Part shown: positions 10,976-22,279 of the stretch, piece after piece
How the letters are laid out: every line of letters starts with the position of its first letter
Numbering within the stretch: position 1 is the stretch's first letter
Assembly: GCA_030737835.1 (NCBI GenBank)
Contig: JAUJYN010000019.1
Coordinates: 2,564,433 to 2,628,432 of the forward strand
Source: Acorus gramineus
Taxonomy: Eukaryota; Streptophyta; Magnoliopsida; Acorales; Acoraceae
DNA: 64,000 nucleotides
Reading direction: 5' to 3'
Program-made: the position numbers and the translations under genes
The notes under the pieces: generated by a model
Told to the model about the DNA's origin: nothing
The model's input: only the letters and a program-made list of their open reading frames with translations
The model's database searches: none

Positions 10976-12815
10976 TCAGTGGTCACCCGTGAGTGTGATT
11001 TGGTTGTATTGTAAATGTGGAGTAATCACGGATTAACATTGGTTTTGATGTTTTTAATTACATTGTATATTGGATTCTAGTTATTTAAGTTGGTTTCACA
11101 TAGTGGATTGGGGAAAACAGAGGGCGTTTTGTACATGTGGAGCATCCATGTCGTTTTGAGCAAGTGTATCTTAAACCTGGCTATTGTGAGCTTTGATTTT
11201 AATTGAAAGATTAAAGAAGATTCTATACATGCATGGATAATGTTACATGCAATTCCTTTTTTCGACCTAAATTCCAGTCTATACATGTTTTAAATTTTTT
11301 TTAAATAGTATATATATCTCATATGAGGTACATGTTTTTATAAAATTAAAATATATATTCCTGTGAATCGCATTGATGCATTTCTAGAAAATGGAAATTT
11401 TTTTTATCGAAACATATACTTCGTTAATATGAGTATATGATGTTAATGAAGCATATAAGGCTAGAATTGATACTGAAAAAGAGATTGTATGTAACAACAC
11501 TCTACATATATGGATATATTGTTGTCCTACTCGTTTGTGCTACACTCGATGTACTTCGCTTTTGTCGTTCTTTATATTCTATGAGTTATGTTCATCGTCG
11601 GATGTTAACAATCTAGCAATTGTAGTCAAAATGATCATGCATTGCAAAGATCGTAGTTTCAAGAGTTTGTTATTCATCAGTCCTACTCTAATAAAAAAGA
11701 ATATCTGTTCATCTAGAAGTTACATGAGTCTATAAACCTTATTTGGCTAAAAGTGATGTCAGTTTTATCACGATTGTTTTCATGAACATAAAGAATAGTA
11801 ATAAAAAAAATACACATGATTCGAAAATTGTAAAGGTCTAGTTATGCCATTGTCAAACTCAATTGAAGACCACAGACAAAAAGGAAAGTTCATGTCCAAA
11901 TGATCTCCACCAAGAGGTAAAAACATCATTATGCATATAACATTTTATCTAACAATAATGATTCTCAGGCTCCAACTTATCAGGCCCCATCACAGGCCTC
12001 ATGATATGGCAATAGGACATTACCTATTATACCATCTAATTGATAACCACCTCTAAACAAGGAAAACGGTTTGATTTATTCCTAGGATTGTAGAGATTTC
12101 ATTAATTACTGTATTTCCTCTTCCTTGCATTGTGTAAAATCATTAATCTCTATATTATGTAGGTAACAGTAACCTAATAATTTACGATGAACATATTCGT
12201 AGCAATCCCAAAATTTTAATCTCGAGAAGTTTGAAAAACTGATTTGTTCTTTATCGAGTTGGATCTCCAACAATGTCTTCCGGATCAGGTTTGTCAATTG
12301 TTTTTTTTTTTTATCATTTTTTGATCTTATTGAATGAAAGTCACATTGAATTTAAAATTAAATTTTTTATGATCAAATATTCAATCTATGTTACATGTTT
12401 CAATTCAGAAAATGAATTTTTTTATATGTTTTGATCACTATTTCATACTTTTTTTATATTTGTTTCGTTATAATTTCATGAATGTAACTTTTGATATTGT
12501 TATATTTAATTGTTAATGGTTCGTGTGATGTTTATACTAGACTCCCGAACTCGGATACTCATTTACACAATTTTGTTACATTCATAAATGTAACACTTTG
12601 AAATGTAACATTATCTCATGTTGTGCATTTCTTTTAACAATGCAAATAGAAATAACGTATAAATGTAACAGTGAAGTACATACTTTTGCAGGGGATTCTG
12701 ATATATTTTCTTTGGAAGGCAATGCACTAGAAATTGAAATAGATGATTTCAAAGAGTAAATGTAACTGTTTGAGATTTAGGTAAATGTAATTGTTTACTC
12801 TATCTCAAATAACCC
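10976..12815. other. AT-rich intergenic DNA, no gene seen
   Basis: Long A and T runs and repeated short words such as AAATGTAAC (12590-12790). Reading frames are short and look random. It ends where gypsy integrase-like sequence begins at about 12820. Confidence 0.6.
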
Positions 12816-12819
12816 ACTC

Positions 12820-14480
12820 CCACGTCCACTGAGGAATCTCGATGGACTGACGCTTTCCACGCGATGATGATTATTCTCGAACTTTGCCTGAGGGCATGCA
12901 AACCTGGGGAAACAAGGTCACCCACATCACCTTTTTCATCACACCACAGCAATCTCAATGAAGACTACCTCAAAGTAGTCCACGGAAGCCCAATAAAACT
13001 TTTGAGATCCCTGAAGGCATCCGGCGCATTCGTCAACCCCGACGGCAGTACTTAAAACTCGTAGTGCCTGAACGGTCACGAAAGGCCATCTACGGGATGT
13101 CCAACTCTCGGATCTCTAACTTGTGGTACCCTTGTGCGAAGATCGATCTAACAGCAGACACTCGCTCCCAGAGCTGGTCAAATAGATCATCGATTCGCGG
13201 CAAAGGTAATTGATCTTCAACCTCCACGGGGAGATCAAAACAACACCACGAACAATTAAGTTCGGATTCTGCTCCTCGAGCATGGCTGGCGCTCATGATA
13301 ACACTTACACACTAGGTAAGCCGCTCAACCGCACTTAATCCACAAGACACGCAATAAGGGGTCGTCGAACCTCGACAATGCCTATGCGACGTCATCTATC
13401 CGATAGGGCGGTTGAGTCCCATCACGAACGCTAGCATCGCGTCTCCTTATCCGCGACCAATGTGGGGCAAAACGCAACAGTATCCACAACTGTGCTTTAC
13501 ATGCCGCCAGAGATAGGTCGCTCATCTATAACCATTGGAACTCCAGCATCCTGCACTCCATGGGCAGATTCATCACGGGGAGTCCACGCTCTCGACATCA
13601 TTTAGCAGCACTCTCCCGGTGTGGCCTCTACCTGGTAGCCTCCCAAGCCTACTATCTCTGCCATATGGGCGCACCAACAAGCACAGTATCTGGGAGCACC
13701 TCACAGGACTCTGGCCTCAACCGGGCAGTTACAATGCACAACGATATATCGAAGCGACTCCAGATGCCACTATGGAACCCTGTCCACTAGCGATCGCCCA
13801 CTGAGCTGCAATAGGACGCACCCAATCCCGATCGTACGCATCACCACTCGCTACAGCACCTTCCAAGTGAGAGGGAAAAATCCACCATCAATTTGATGCT
13901 TCTAAGGTATTCCTTGACTGGGAAAAGAAACCTTGGCAGGGCACCATGAGGTCCCGATATAGGATATCCCGACAACCAAACAAGGAACACGGAGTACCCT
14001 AGCCCGGGTCTCAACGCTGACCCTGCAAGGCCCCTTAATCCGTAGTAGGAAGTCTAGAAGAAGACATCATCCCTTAATGAGCAATACGCCACATCCTCAA
14101 CACTTTACACTGGCGCCGCACGCGAACTCCATGGTTACCAGCGATACCGATACACGGGGAAGAAGCTCCATTATCGAGACGCAATCCATACCTTAGAAAT
14201 TGCAACCAATTTCATCATTATCACACTACTGGGCATAAATCTCCTACCCAAACCTTAATCCCACACAAGAGATCTAACAACTGACCCTAACCAGTCGACC
14301 CAGTCGACAACTTAAGGGTGGGTCCAGGGGGGTCACGTCCACGTCAACGGATGCGAGGAGGCATGTCAGCAACCTAAGATAACTTCTAACACAAGAGTAC
14401 TCGGATGACAATCCTACGACTCATCATCTATACGACTAGACTTAGGCTCTGACAGGACCAGGCTCTGATACCACCTTTAT
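12820..14480 (-). pseudogene. Rearranged internal region of Ty3/gypsy element C1
   Basis: This is a scrambled remnant of a Tekay-type gag-pol on the minus strand. 12822-12860 matches the integrase segment (CCACTGAGGAATCTC), then the sequence jumps to the RT palm: 13010-13300 reads like the RT of the intact elements (CGGCGCATTCGTCAACCC and CGGCAGTACT). 13915-14035 is a piece of LTR-like sequence, and 14355-14365 retains the gag start context (GCGAGGAGGCAT). The region is about 1.66 kb, against about 4.5-4.9 kb in A2 and B. The 3' part of pol and the 3' LTR are gone. No function survives. Confidence 0.75.
14461..14473 (-). promoter_or_regulatory. Primer-binding site of element C1 (initiator Met tRNA type)
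   Basis: On the minus strand TGGTATCAGAGCC, the usual plant iMet-tRNA primer site, lies a few bases inside the LTR at 14481. It fixes the orientation of C1 and identifies 14481-20291 as its 5' LTR. Confidence 0.85.
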
Positions 14481-14781
14481 TGTCACGCCCCAGGCGTCCC
14501 CGAGACGTGGCAATAATAAAATATAATATCAGTTATCAATACCTGAGGTCAATAAGGACACCAACAACAATACACAAAGCGGCAAAGCAAGATAATGACA
14601 ACTAACTAAAAAGCGGAAGCATAATATATAACAATGTCTGTAAATCAAAAACATTATTACAGACCCGAATACACAATCAATGTCCTGTGGAAGCCAAGTC
14701 TAGACCAAAGAAAAATACAACCTGTGCCACATGCACGATTTACAATATATACACTGACTCTAGGACTGCTGACAGCCTTGC
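14481..14781 (-). mobile_element. 5' LTR of element C1, inner part (interrupted by D1)
   Basis: Starts TGTCACGCCCCAGGCGTCCC, matching the LTR C2 start at 55631 closely over 300 bp. It is interrupted at 14781 by solo LTR D1 and resumes at 16863 with GCCTCGCACTCGCC, which is contiguous in C2 (near 55930). The empty-site copy in C2 therefore proves the insertion. Confidence 0.85.
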
Positions 14782-15043
14782 TGTTATATATGTGTCACTT
14801 TTAGCCCGCTAGTAACCGTTGGAGCGTTCTGGCAGTTTTTCATTTTTTTCAGTTTTCGATCGGAACCGCTAATTTTTGGACTGTTAGCTATCGTCCTGAG
14901 TTAGAGGACTCCGATTGGAAATCTAACTGCATATTTGGTGTCCTGGTGCCATTTTAGGCCTCTCACAAAAATTTCATCGAATTCCGGTAACGTTTCCAAA
15001 ATTTCGCAGTTCCGGGGCGTATCCGGGTTTTTAAGTCACTTGT

Positions 15044-15050
15044 TATATAA
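15044..15050 (+). promoter_or_regulatory. TATA box in LTR D1
   Basis: TATATAA, followed about 30 bp downstream by the word CACTATTCATCATCCC, which is shared with LTRs D2 and (in part) B. This places the likely transcription start near 15080, upstream of both introns, so the introns lie in R-U5 and not in U3. Confidence 0.65.
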
Positions 15051-15360
15051 GTGAGATCTAATTTTTGTTTGGCACTATTCATCATCCCTACCAAAGTGAA
15101 ATCTCTCTCTCCCCTCTCTCCTTTTCTTCCATTTGAGCCCCTTAGAGCCCTCAAAGCTTAAAACTTAAAGCATAGAAAGTGTAGATCGGATCACACCCGG
15201 TGCTTTCAAATCCGGATTCCGGCCAACCTAGCCCTTCCATCCCCCCTCTTTTCTCCTCTGATTTGGGCCAATTCAAGGGCCAAGGAAGATCCCGGCGTTG
15301 GAGGCCTTTGGGGAAAGGTTTCGGTGCGCGGAGAGCAACCGAACATCTCTTCCTCCCCTT

Positions 15361-15362
15361 GA
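15361..15362 (+). other. Exact exon 1-exon 2 junction (intron 1 lost) in LTR D1
   Basis: In D1 the bases CCTCCCCTTG run straight into ATCTTGACGG. In D2 the matching exon 1 end (CCTCCCCTCG) is followed by GTAAGC and the matching exon 2 start (ATCTAGACGG) is preceded by TTGCAG. Twenty bases separate the shared ACCGAAC and the end of ATC in both, so removal is exact with no scar. This is the signature of reverse transcription from a spliced RNA. Confidence 0.85.
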
Positions 15363-17154
15363 TCTTGACGGACGGTCGCGCGACGACCCGGATTCCGGTG
15401 AGTGGGACAATCCAACCCAGTCGGGAGGCGCTATACGCACTTGGGCGTGTACCGTCCTCCCCTGGGGCACCATGGATTTATATTAACTGTTGTAATGTAT
15501 AATTCATGAGATTCATGATTAAAGTGTAGTATGCATGCTACCCTAGACTTGTATGTTAGGGACTTGCACCCTTAGGATTATGTGTAAGAGCCATGCACCA
15601 TGTTCCCATGCTAGGAAGCCTCGGCCTATGCATGCGTCCTATTAGTTTGATTATTAAATTAAATGCTAGCATGCCTTGTATAATATTATAGGGAGGGGCC
15701 TTGGAGGTCAACATTGAGACCCGGGCTAGGGTGCTCCGTGTTCCTTGTTTGGTTGTCGGGATGTCCTGTATCGGGACCTCATGCTGCCCTCCCAAGGTTT
15801 CTTGTCCCATTAATATTATAACTCTTGTTGGTAATTAATATGACATTCTTGTTAGTAGTTGTCATTATGTATTCCCCGCATCTTGGTTATGCGCGCTGGT
15901 GGAATTCTGAAAGAATTCAAGACATTAGAGTTGTAGAGATGTGCTGTCAGCGGATCCGAGTGGATCATATGCGATGGATAGGCTGTTCTGTTCCCTTCGT
16001 TGGATCCGTGTAGAGACTACCCCGGCGTTGGAAAGGTCGTCCCGTGCAGGGGCTCCCATCAGTAGGCGCCTCCTGATTTGGTAGAAGGACTGTGCTGAAT
16101 GTGGGAGTGGCCAAACGACCTACGGAGTGGGGAGAGACTATCGGTGGACCAAGGGTGACCAACAGCCTAGTCAGTCCCAAGAGCCTAGGTCACCCATTGA
16201 GGGGTGAGGGTGTAGCGGGTGGCGGTAGCGACCCGCTGGTTTTGTGTAGTTAGTCCTAATATCCTTTGTCACCTATTGAGGGGTGAGGGTGAGGGTGTAG
16301 TGGGTTGGCGATAGTGACCCGCTGGATTGCGGAGTTGCTGCCATTTTGTGGCTTGAGTAATGTGATTGTGGATTAATTATATCTAGTTGTGGTTAATATA
16401 AGCTGTGATGCATGGGTTGTGCTGTTCACTGAGCGTGTGGCTCACCCCTCACATAATATTTTTCTCCAGTGTCATCTGAGTCGGATCTGGAGGAGGAGCT
16501 CCCCGAGGGACTTCATCAGTAGCGGAGTAGCGCCACGTCCCGCGAGTATCAGAGGCTATCAACATCCATTTCGCTTGTATGTATTATATTCCGTGCTTGG
16601 GCACGTGTTTGTATATTATTTGGATGTCTTTGTATATATTGGCTCTCACAGGACAGTTGATTATGTATCGAGTCTGTAATATGTTTTTGGATTACAGATT
16701 CAGTCTTTTAGCTTCCGCATTTGGTGTATATATTATGTCAGCTCTGCTTTTATCTGTGTAGTCGTTTTTAGCTGTTGTGTGAGTATGTTATTGAACTCCT
16801 GTTTACTGATATCATATATACACTTGTCGCGTCCCGGGGTCGGCCGGCCCTGGGGCGTGACAGCCTCGCACTCGCCACCCGCCGGAAGAACGCTCCATCG
16901 CCCATAAGACCACGCCACAGGAAGCTCCAGCTCCACGCCCAACACTGCCCCTGAAAAGAAACAGTATGCGAGGGGTGAGCTACAAGCTCAGTGAGTGGCT
17001 GGAAACCAATCACCATCTACAGGTCAATACTTAAATCAATTCCCTTTTTCAAGGAAAACATGGGTACAAACCGAATGGATAACAGGGTCACGCTGCGGCG
17101 CGACCAACCTCACCCTCACCCTCACTCCCAGAGGGAGACTCTTGGGACTTTGGG

Positions 17155-17345
17155 GAGAGACCATACCGTCGGTCGATGAGACCCGGATTTACTGGTCTAG
17201 AGACCATGCCGTCGGTCGAAGAGACCCGGACTTACTGGTCTACTCAACACTACTAGATCATCTCCATCGAGATATCACTTTTGGGGAGAGACCATACCGT
17301 CGGTCGATGAGACCCGGGATTACTGGTCCTCACAACACTACTAGA
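17155..17345. repeat. Triplicated unit inside LTR C1
   Basis: Three copies of a unit carrying GAGACCAT(A/G)CCGTCGGTCG and GAGACCCGG, then ACTGGTC. The third copy follows CTCCATCGAGATATC, which is itself repeated. LTR C2 carries only one copy in the equivalent place (59450-59525), so the expansion is specific to C1. Confidence 0.7.
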
Positions 17346-18709
17346 TCATCTCCATCGAGATATCTGCCCAACGATGTCCCTCAACATCGATCACGAGACC
17401 GGACCCAACATCTATGGGAACGGTCGAACAACGAATGGGTCACGAGGCGACGCGTCTTCGCCTCATCCACACCCTCACTCCTGAAAGGAGACATATTGGG
17501 ACTTTGGGAGAGACTTAGACTGCACAACACGATTCCACGCTCGCGACATCATTCGTTAACCCTCTTCCGGGTAGCCTCTACCTGGCCTACTCCCACGATC
17601 AGTACCCCTCCGACTGCATCGGTGGTACCTACGGATGGAGCCCTCTGTCAGGACAGCTACAACCCGGCCTCTTCAACTCGAACAACCCTGGGAGTGAACC
17701 TTCCATGTTCGCCAAGCGAACCCCATGGAAACAACTCCCACTCTGGAGGAGAAGAAAATGCGAGGGGGGCCACACACCCAGTGAATGGCACCAACTATAC
17801 ATCACAAAACCTATCAACCCTATATAATCTATAGCCCCAACACGGGAGCAACCACACAATCTAGTGGGTCGTTACATCGCCGACCCACCACACCCTCACC
17901 CTCACCCTCAAGGGGGTGACATGGGCTTTTGGGACTGACTAGGCTGTTAATCACCCTTGGTCCACCGATAGTCTCTCCTCCACTCCGTAGCCGCCTGGTC
18001 TACTCCCACAATTCAGCACAGTCCGAAACCAAAATCCGGAGGTACCTACTGATGGGGGCCCTCTGTCAGGACGGTCTTTCTAACGCTGGGGCAGTCTCTA
18101 TACGGATCCAACGAAGGGAACAGAAACAGCCTACCCACACGTATACGATCCACTTGGATCCGCCGACACCGATTGCAACTCTACAATGTCATGAATTCAT
18201 CAGAATTCCTCCAGGGCGCATAACTAAGATGCGGGGAAGCATATATTATAACCACAAGGTTATAATATTCTCTAAGGCATGCTTACAACAATATAATCAC
18301 ATCATCCCATCTTGATTTAAATAAATTAAACTAAATGGGAACATGCATAGGTTCAGGGCTTTCCTATCAAGGAACATGGTGACTAAACATGCATAGGCCG
18401 CTATACATGATATGAGGGTGCGTATCCCTAGCATACAAAGTCTAAGGTGGCATGGATACATCATATTGATCATGCATAGATCAAGGCTTTTAAGTACATG
18501 ACCCGGTGTCCAGGCATGTACGGCCTCTATACACGATACATGGATGTATATCCCTAGCATGCAAAACATCTACATATTAATTAGGGGGCCCCATCGATGC
18601 GCGACGCGCGTCTACGCGGGTCGAGCGCATCCCTAGAGAGGGGGGGGGGGATTGGAATCAAACCACTCACCTTACGACCCGGGACCTCGCGCATCCCATC
18701 CGACGAGAT

Positions 18710-19476
18710 CTGCAAGGTAGGGGCATCGAACTGGTGAGAAACAACACAATTTATACACAGAAATAATTAGAAATACCCCATACTCGGACAAGCATGCATA
18801 CGGGCTCGCACGCATGCGAGCACGCACGTACGCACGCGAGTCGAGTGCCCCTACACCTACCCGAACACTTGGGCAGCCACACGCATGGCCCCCCGCACGC
18901 GCACGCACGAATGCGCACGCACGCACACACCCCGGCACCATCGGCGCACTGCCGCGCGCCTGCCCGTGCGCCCAGAGGCGCTGCCGCGCGCACACTCGCT
19001 CGCGCCCACGCGCACCGCGCGTCCAGCCCGCGCCCCTCGCACAGCACCCCGCGCACGCCCCAGCACGCGCACGCTCGCGCGCGCACTGGTCCCCAGCCCT
19101 GCGCCCAAGCGCATGCCAAGGCGCCCTGCCCTGCGCGAGCGCACGCTTGCACGCACACCCGCGCGCACTCGCGCGCACTCCCGCGCACACCCCCGCTCGC
19201 TCCAGCACCCGCGCGACCACTCCACGAGCACCCACGCACTCGCGCACACGCACCCGCGCGCGACTGCGCCCGCCAACGCCTCCCTTCGCCCGCCTGCGCG
19301 AGCGCCTGCGCGCGCACGCGCGCAGACGACGCCCAGCACGCGCCCAGCCCATTCTAACCACATTTTCACTCACCCCAACCCCTCACACACACCCTAACAC
19401 ATCTACCCAACATGCATGACCTTCCCAACATCCCCTTAAGCAAAAAAAAATCAAGAAAAGGAGGGGAGGAGCTCAC
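18710..19476 (-). other. CpG-rich leader intron 1 of LTR C1
   Basis: Bounded on the minus strand by AAG|GTGAGC and TTGCAG|ATCTCG. The core (about 18780-19345) is an almost uninterrupted alternation of GC, CG, CA and AC dinucleotides. It generates several long overlapping Ala/Arg/His/Cys-rich frames on both strands that are compositional artefacts. Confidence 0.7.
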
Positions 19477-19770
19477 CTTGGAGGGGGAACAAAAGGGGGA
19501 GGTTCGGGGGCCCTCGACGCACCCGCGACCACCTCAACCACCACCACCGCCTCTAGCCTCTCCTCAGCCTCCTCTTCAGCAGCAAAACAGGGGGGGGGAG
19601 ATCATGCAAAGGAGCTTGAGAGAGAGGGGAAACAACCAACAACACACAAACACAAAGATCCACCACCACTTCCTCCACCACCCTCTCTTTCTCTTTGAGG
19701 CTTTTCATCAAACACTTGGTGGGGGGTTTGAAAAGAGAGAAGGAGAGCAAAATGTGCTGGTCGTGGGATT

Positions 19771-19809
<39 letters not shown>

Positions 19810-20291
19810 TTTATCAAAATATCTTAAGGAGAAATTACCTAGTCGCCCTTCGACTAGAAATTCTGCGCAAGCTTCACTGGAACAGCCATAACTTCCTCGA
19901 TACAGCTCCGAATTGCTCAATTCCAAGACCGAAGGAAAGCTAAGACGATTATCTACAACTTTCATGTTCATGGCAAGATCGAATAACCTCTCCAGCTAAT
20001 CCGAAATTAGAGCTAAACATGGAACAGGGCTGCTGCCAGAATTTCCATCCCCGGGGTATACTTGGAAAAATACCCATAACTTTTACTACAAGAATCCAGT
20101 TGATCTAATTCCACTTCTGTGTGAAAGCTAACTCAAAACTGGACATCTCATAATAAAATAATAATTAAACCTCATCATCTTGGATTTTAACAAAATCAAA
20201 TCCAAATACCAAATTGGGAATACATAACTTAGGAAAAAAATTATGTACCCAAATTTTCAAACAGAGCGCTCCAAATGACACAGACACAACA

Positions 20292-20867
20292 ATAGGGGTA
20301 ATTTGCTTTTGGCATGGGAGTTAATTATGGTATTTTGGGAAAATTGAATGCCTAAATGTTTGGAAAAGGAAAATACAATCCTATGCATAAGTATAAGGGA
20401 GCATTTTAGTATTTCAAAGGATCCTTCGTGTGGAGAGGGCAATGTTTTCAATTTCCTAAAGTAAAAGACACCATCAATTCCTTGAAGAGGGGTCTTTGTG
20501 GTCATCCATGTCCAAACCAGGATTGTATTTGATAGGTGTTGGCTTCAGGTGTTAATTTCTCAAGTTCATGGTTCTCAAATGCTTGATCATTTTATTCTAA
20601 ACATGCTGGGAAATCCATGAATGCACCAAGATTTAAGTCAAGCAAGCTTCCTTTAGATAGGCAAGTGTTTTAAGTGCACTCATGTGAGTGTGTGCTGTTG
20701 TATCATAGGAAAAGGTCTATCTTTGGTTGAGATCTTGCCTTTCCAAGTAGACATAGTTCAATTCCAACTCCATAGCAAGAAAATAAAAGGGTGGGGGGTG
20801 AATGGGGTAAGAGTAATATCTTCCTTTGGGGTAATATTTTAGAATTGTCCCAGTTTGGCATATGTCT
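20292..20867 (-). mobile_element. Tat-lineage Ty3/gypsy remnant, spacer part (left copy)
   Basis: Its reverse complement matches 38200-38500 (shared words include GGACATG, AAAACATTGCC, TTTAGGCA), which lies downstream of a Tat integrase end in the right copy. It is therefore the 3' non-coding spacer of a minus-strand Tat element, cut by C1 on the left and by solo LTR A1 on the right. Confidence 0.65.
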
Positions 20868-21115
20868 TGTTATATATGTGTCACTTTTAGCCTTCTGGTC
20901 ACCATTGGGACATTTCTGGCAGTTTTTCAACTTTTTCTTTTTTCGATCGGAACCGCTAAAATTTTGGACTTTTAGCAATCATCATGAGCTTGAGAACTCC
21001 GATTGAAAATCTAACTGTACATTATGTGTCCTGGTGCCATTTCAAGCCACTCACGAAAATTTCATCGAATTCCGGTAACGTTCAGAATTTGGCAGTTCCG
21101 AGTCGTATCCGGGTT

Positions 21116-21241
21116 TTGACCAAGCGGAAAGTCATGGGGAGACTTGACCAAGTCAAAGATGACTTTGACCAAGTCAAGTTTGACCATTGACTTGGTCAAA
21201 TCATTTTGTTTGTTTGTGTGGTTAGGTTGACCCAAAGTCAA
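21116..21241 (+). promoter_or_regulatory. W-box cluster in U3 of LTR A1
   Basis: Ten TTGAC/GTCAA cores lie within 126 bp (starts 21116, 21144, 21152, 21165, 21173, 21180, 21187, 21195, 21227, 21237). Six of them form three palindromes TTGAC-N3-GTCAA at 21144, 21165 and 21187, so successive palindromes start 21 and 22 bp apart. TTGAC is the core of the W-box bound by WRKY factors. The arrangement recurs in the A2 LTRs (26825-26935, 33958-34045), in A3 (51765-51870) and, as two palindromes, in B. Confidence 0.7.
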
Positions 21242-21627
21242 ACACAAAAAACCCTAATTTGCCCTAAGTGTGTGTGTGTGTGTGTGAGCCCAAGTGGGCG
21301 TCCCCCTTCTTCTTTCCTCTTCTCTTCATTTCTCTCACACTCACACACAAATCTCATCTCCCCTCTCTTTGTTTCCCCCATTAGACCTAGTAGGAGAAGA
21401 AAATCAAGGAAGCCATTGAAGGGAAAAAGATTGGTAAGGGCTAGATCTATCTTCCTATGGTTTTTGTTTTGCTTTCCCCTTTGTTACCTCCCTCTCATGG
21501 CTCCCCTTCTCCCCTGTTTTCAGCCTTTGTTAGGGCTGAGGGTGGTCTTGGTGGTGGTGGTCTCGGTGGTGGCGATTTGGTGCGCGAAGGGCACCCGAGT
21601 TCCTCCCTTTGGTCTTCCTCTCTTTGG

Positions 21628-22243
21628 GTAAGTCCTTCTCCTCCCTATGCTTGTTTAGATGCTTGTTTAGGGTGTGAAATTGGGTATGCATGCTATGCAT
21701 GGGTGTTAGGGGGTGTGGGAGGGCTGAGGAGGGGGTGGAAGGGGCTCGGGCGCGCGTGCGGGGTCATCCGCGTGCGTGCGCGCGAGTCTGCGCGCGCAGG
21801 CAGGCGCTGGCGCGCGCAGACGGGTGCGATGGCAAGCGCGCGCGCGTACGCGCAGACGTGCGGGCTTGTGCGGGGGGTGCAGTGCGCGTGGGTACGCCAG
21901 GGATGGATCTGTGGTGCGCGCGGGCGCGCGCACGACAGCGTGTCTGGGCGCGCGGGCAGGGGCGCAGCAGCGCGTCTGGGCGCGCGGGTAAGGGCACGGC
22001 AGTGTGCCCGGGGCGCATAGGCGCGTGCGGGCGTGCGCATTCGTGCGTGCGCGTGCGGGTGGCCGTGCGTATGGCTGCCCGTGGGCTCGGGAGGGTGTCG
22101 GGGCACTCGGACTCGCGTGCGTATGCGCGTGCTCGCATGCGTGCGGGTCCGTATGCATGCTTGTCCGAGTATTGGGTATTTCTAGTAAATTTCTTATGTA
22201 TTTGTGTAGTTTACTCACCATATTGAATGCCCCTGTCTTGTAG
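21628..22243 (+). other. CpG-rich leader intron 1 of LTR A1
   Basis: A 616-bp interval with donor TTTGG|GTAAGT and acceptor CTTGTAG|ATCTTG. The interior is GC-rich with dense CpG and GCGCGTGC-type words. The donor and acceptor are conserved at the equivalent places in all intron-bearing LTRs of the window. Confidence 0.8.
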
Positions 22244-22279
22244 ATCTTGACGGACAGTCACGTAGCGACCCGGGTTTCG

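Larger units (their letters stand above)
14782..16862 (+). mobile_element. Solo LTR D1, naturally lacking intron 1
   Basis: A 2081-bp LTR in sense orientation, from TGTTATATATGTGTCAC to GGGGCGTGACA, inserted into the C1 LTR. Imperfect 7-bp duplications flank it (GCCTTGC 14775-14781, GCCTCGC 16863-16869). It has a TATA box, leader exon 1, exon 2 joined directly to exon 1 at 15361/15362, then intron 2 (15398-16469) and exon 3. Its relative D2 (55988-59216) has the same exon sequences separated by an 872-bp intron. No PBS, internal region or second LTR is present, so it is a solo LTR. Confidence 0.88.
16863..20291 (-). mobile_element. 5' LTR of element C1, outer part
   Basis: Continues the C LTR to its end at ACACAACA (20291), the same end as C2 (62427). 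In element sense: U3 at the right, then exon 1, CpG-rich intron 1 (19476 to 18710, donor GTGAGC, acceptor TTGCAG, 767 bp), a 39-nt exon 2, then intron 2 with donor GTGAGT. A triplicated unit with CCGTCGGTCGA(T/A)GAGACCC lies at 17155-17320, and a G4 motif at 17884-17907. The sequence outside (20292 on) is Tat spacer, so C1 inserted into a Tat element. Confidence 0.82.

Noticed and set aside
12106..12297. 63-residue minus-strand frame with Phe/Leu/Trp pattern
   Set aside because: No recognisable family, in AT-rich DNA with no splice or promoter context; likely random.
14461..14473. tRNA-like word (TGGTATCAGAGCC) as a tRNA gene
   Set aside because: It matches only the 3' end of iMet tRNA and lies beside LTR starts in three elements, so it is a primer-binding site. 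I saw no tRNA or rRNA gene in the window.
16995..17834. 279-residue plus-strand frame
   Set aside because: Lies wholly in LTR C1, antisense to the element, across a triplicated repeat, with no domain. The equivalent stretch in C2 is not open.
18672..19419. Long overlapping Ala/Arg/His/Cys-rich frames on both strands (also at 21457-22243, 25717-26541, 33009-33612, 40544-41509, 48333-49473, 57715-58652, 61003-61728)
   Set aside because: They cover the CpG-rich intron 1 of LTRs, are open in several frames at once, and have low-complexity composition without motifs. This is an effect of high GC and few stop codons.
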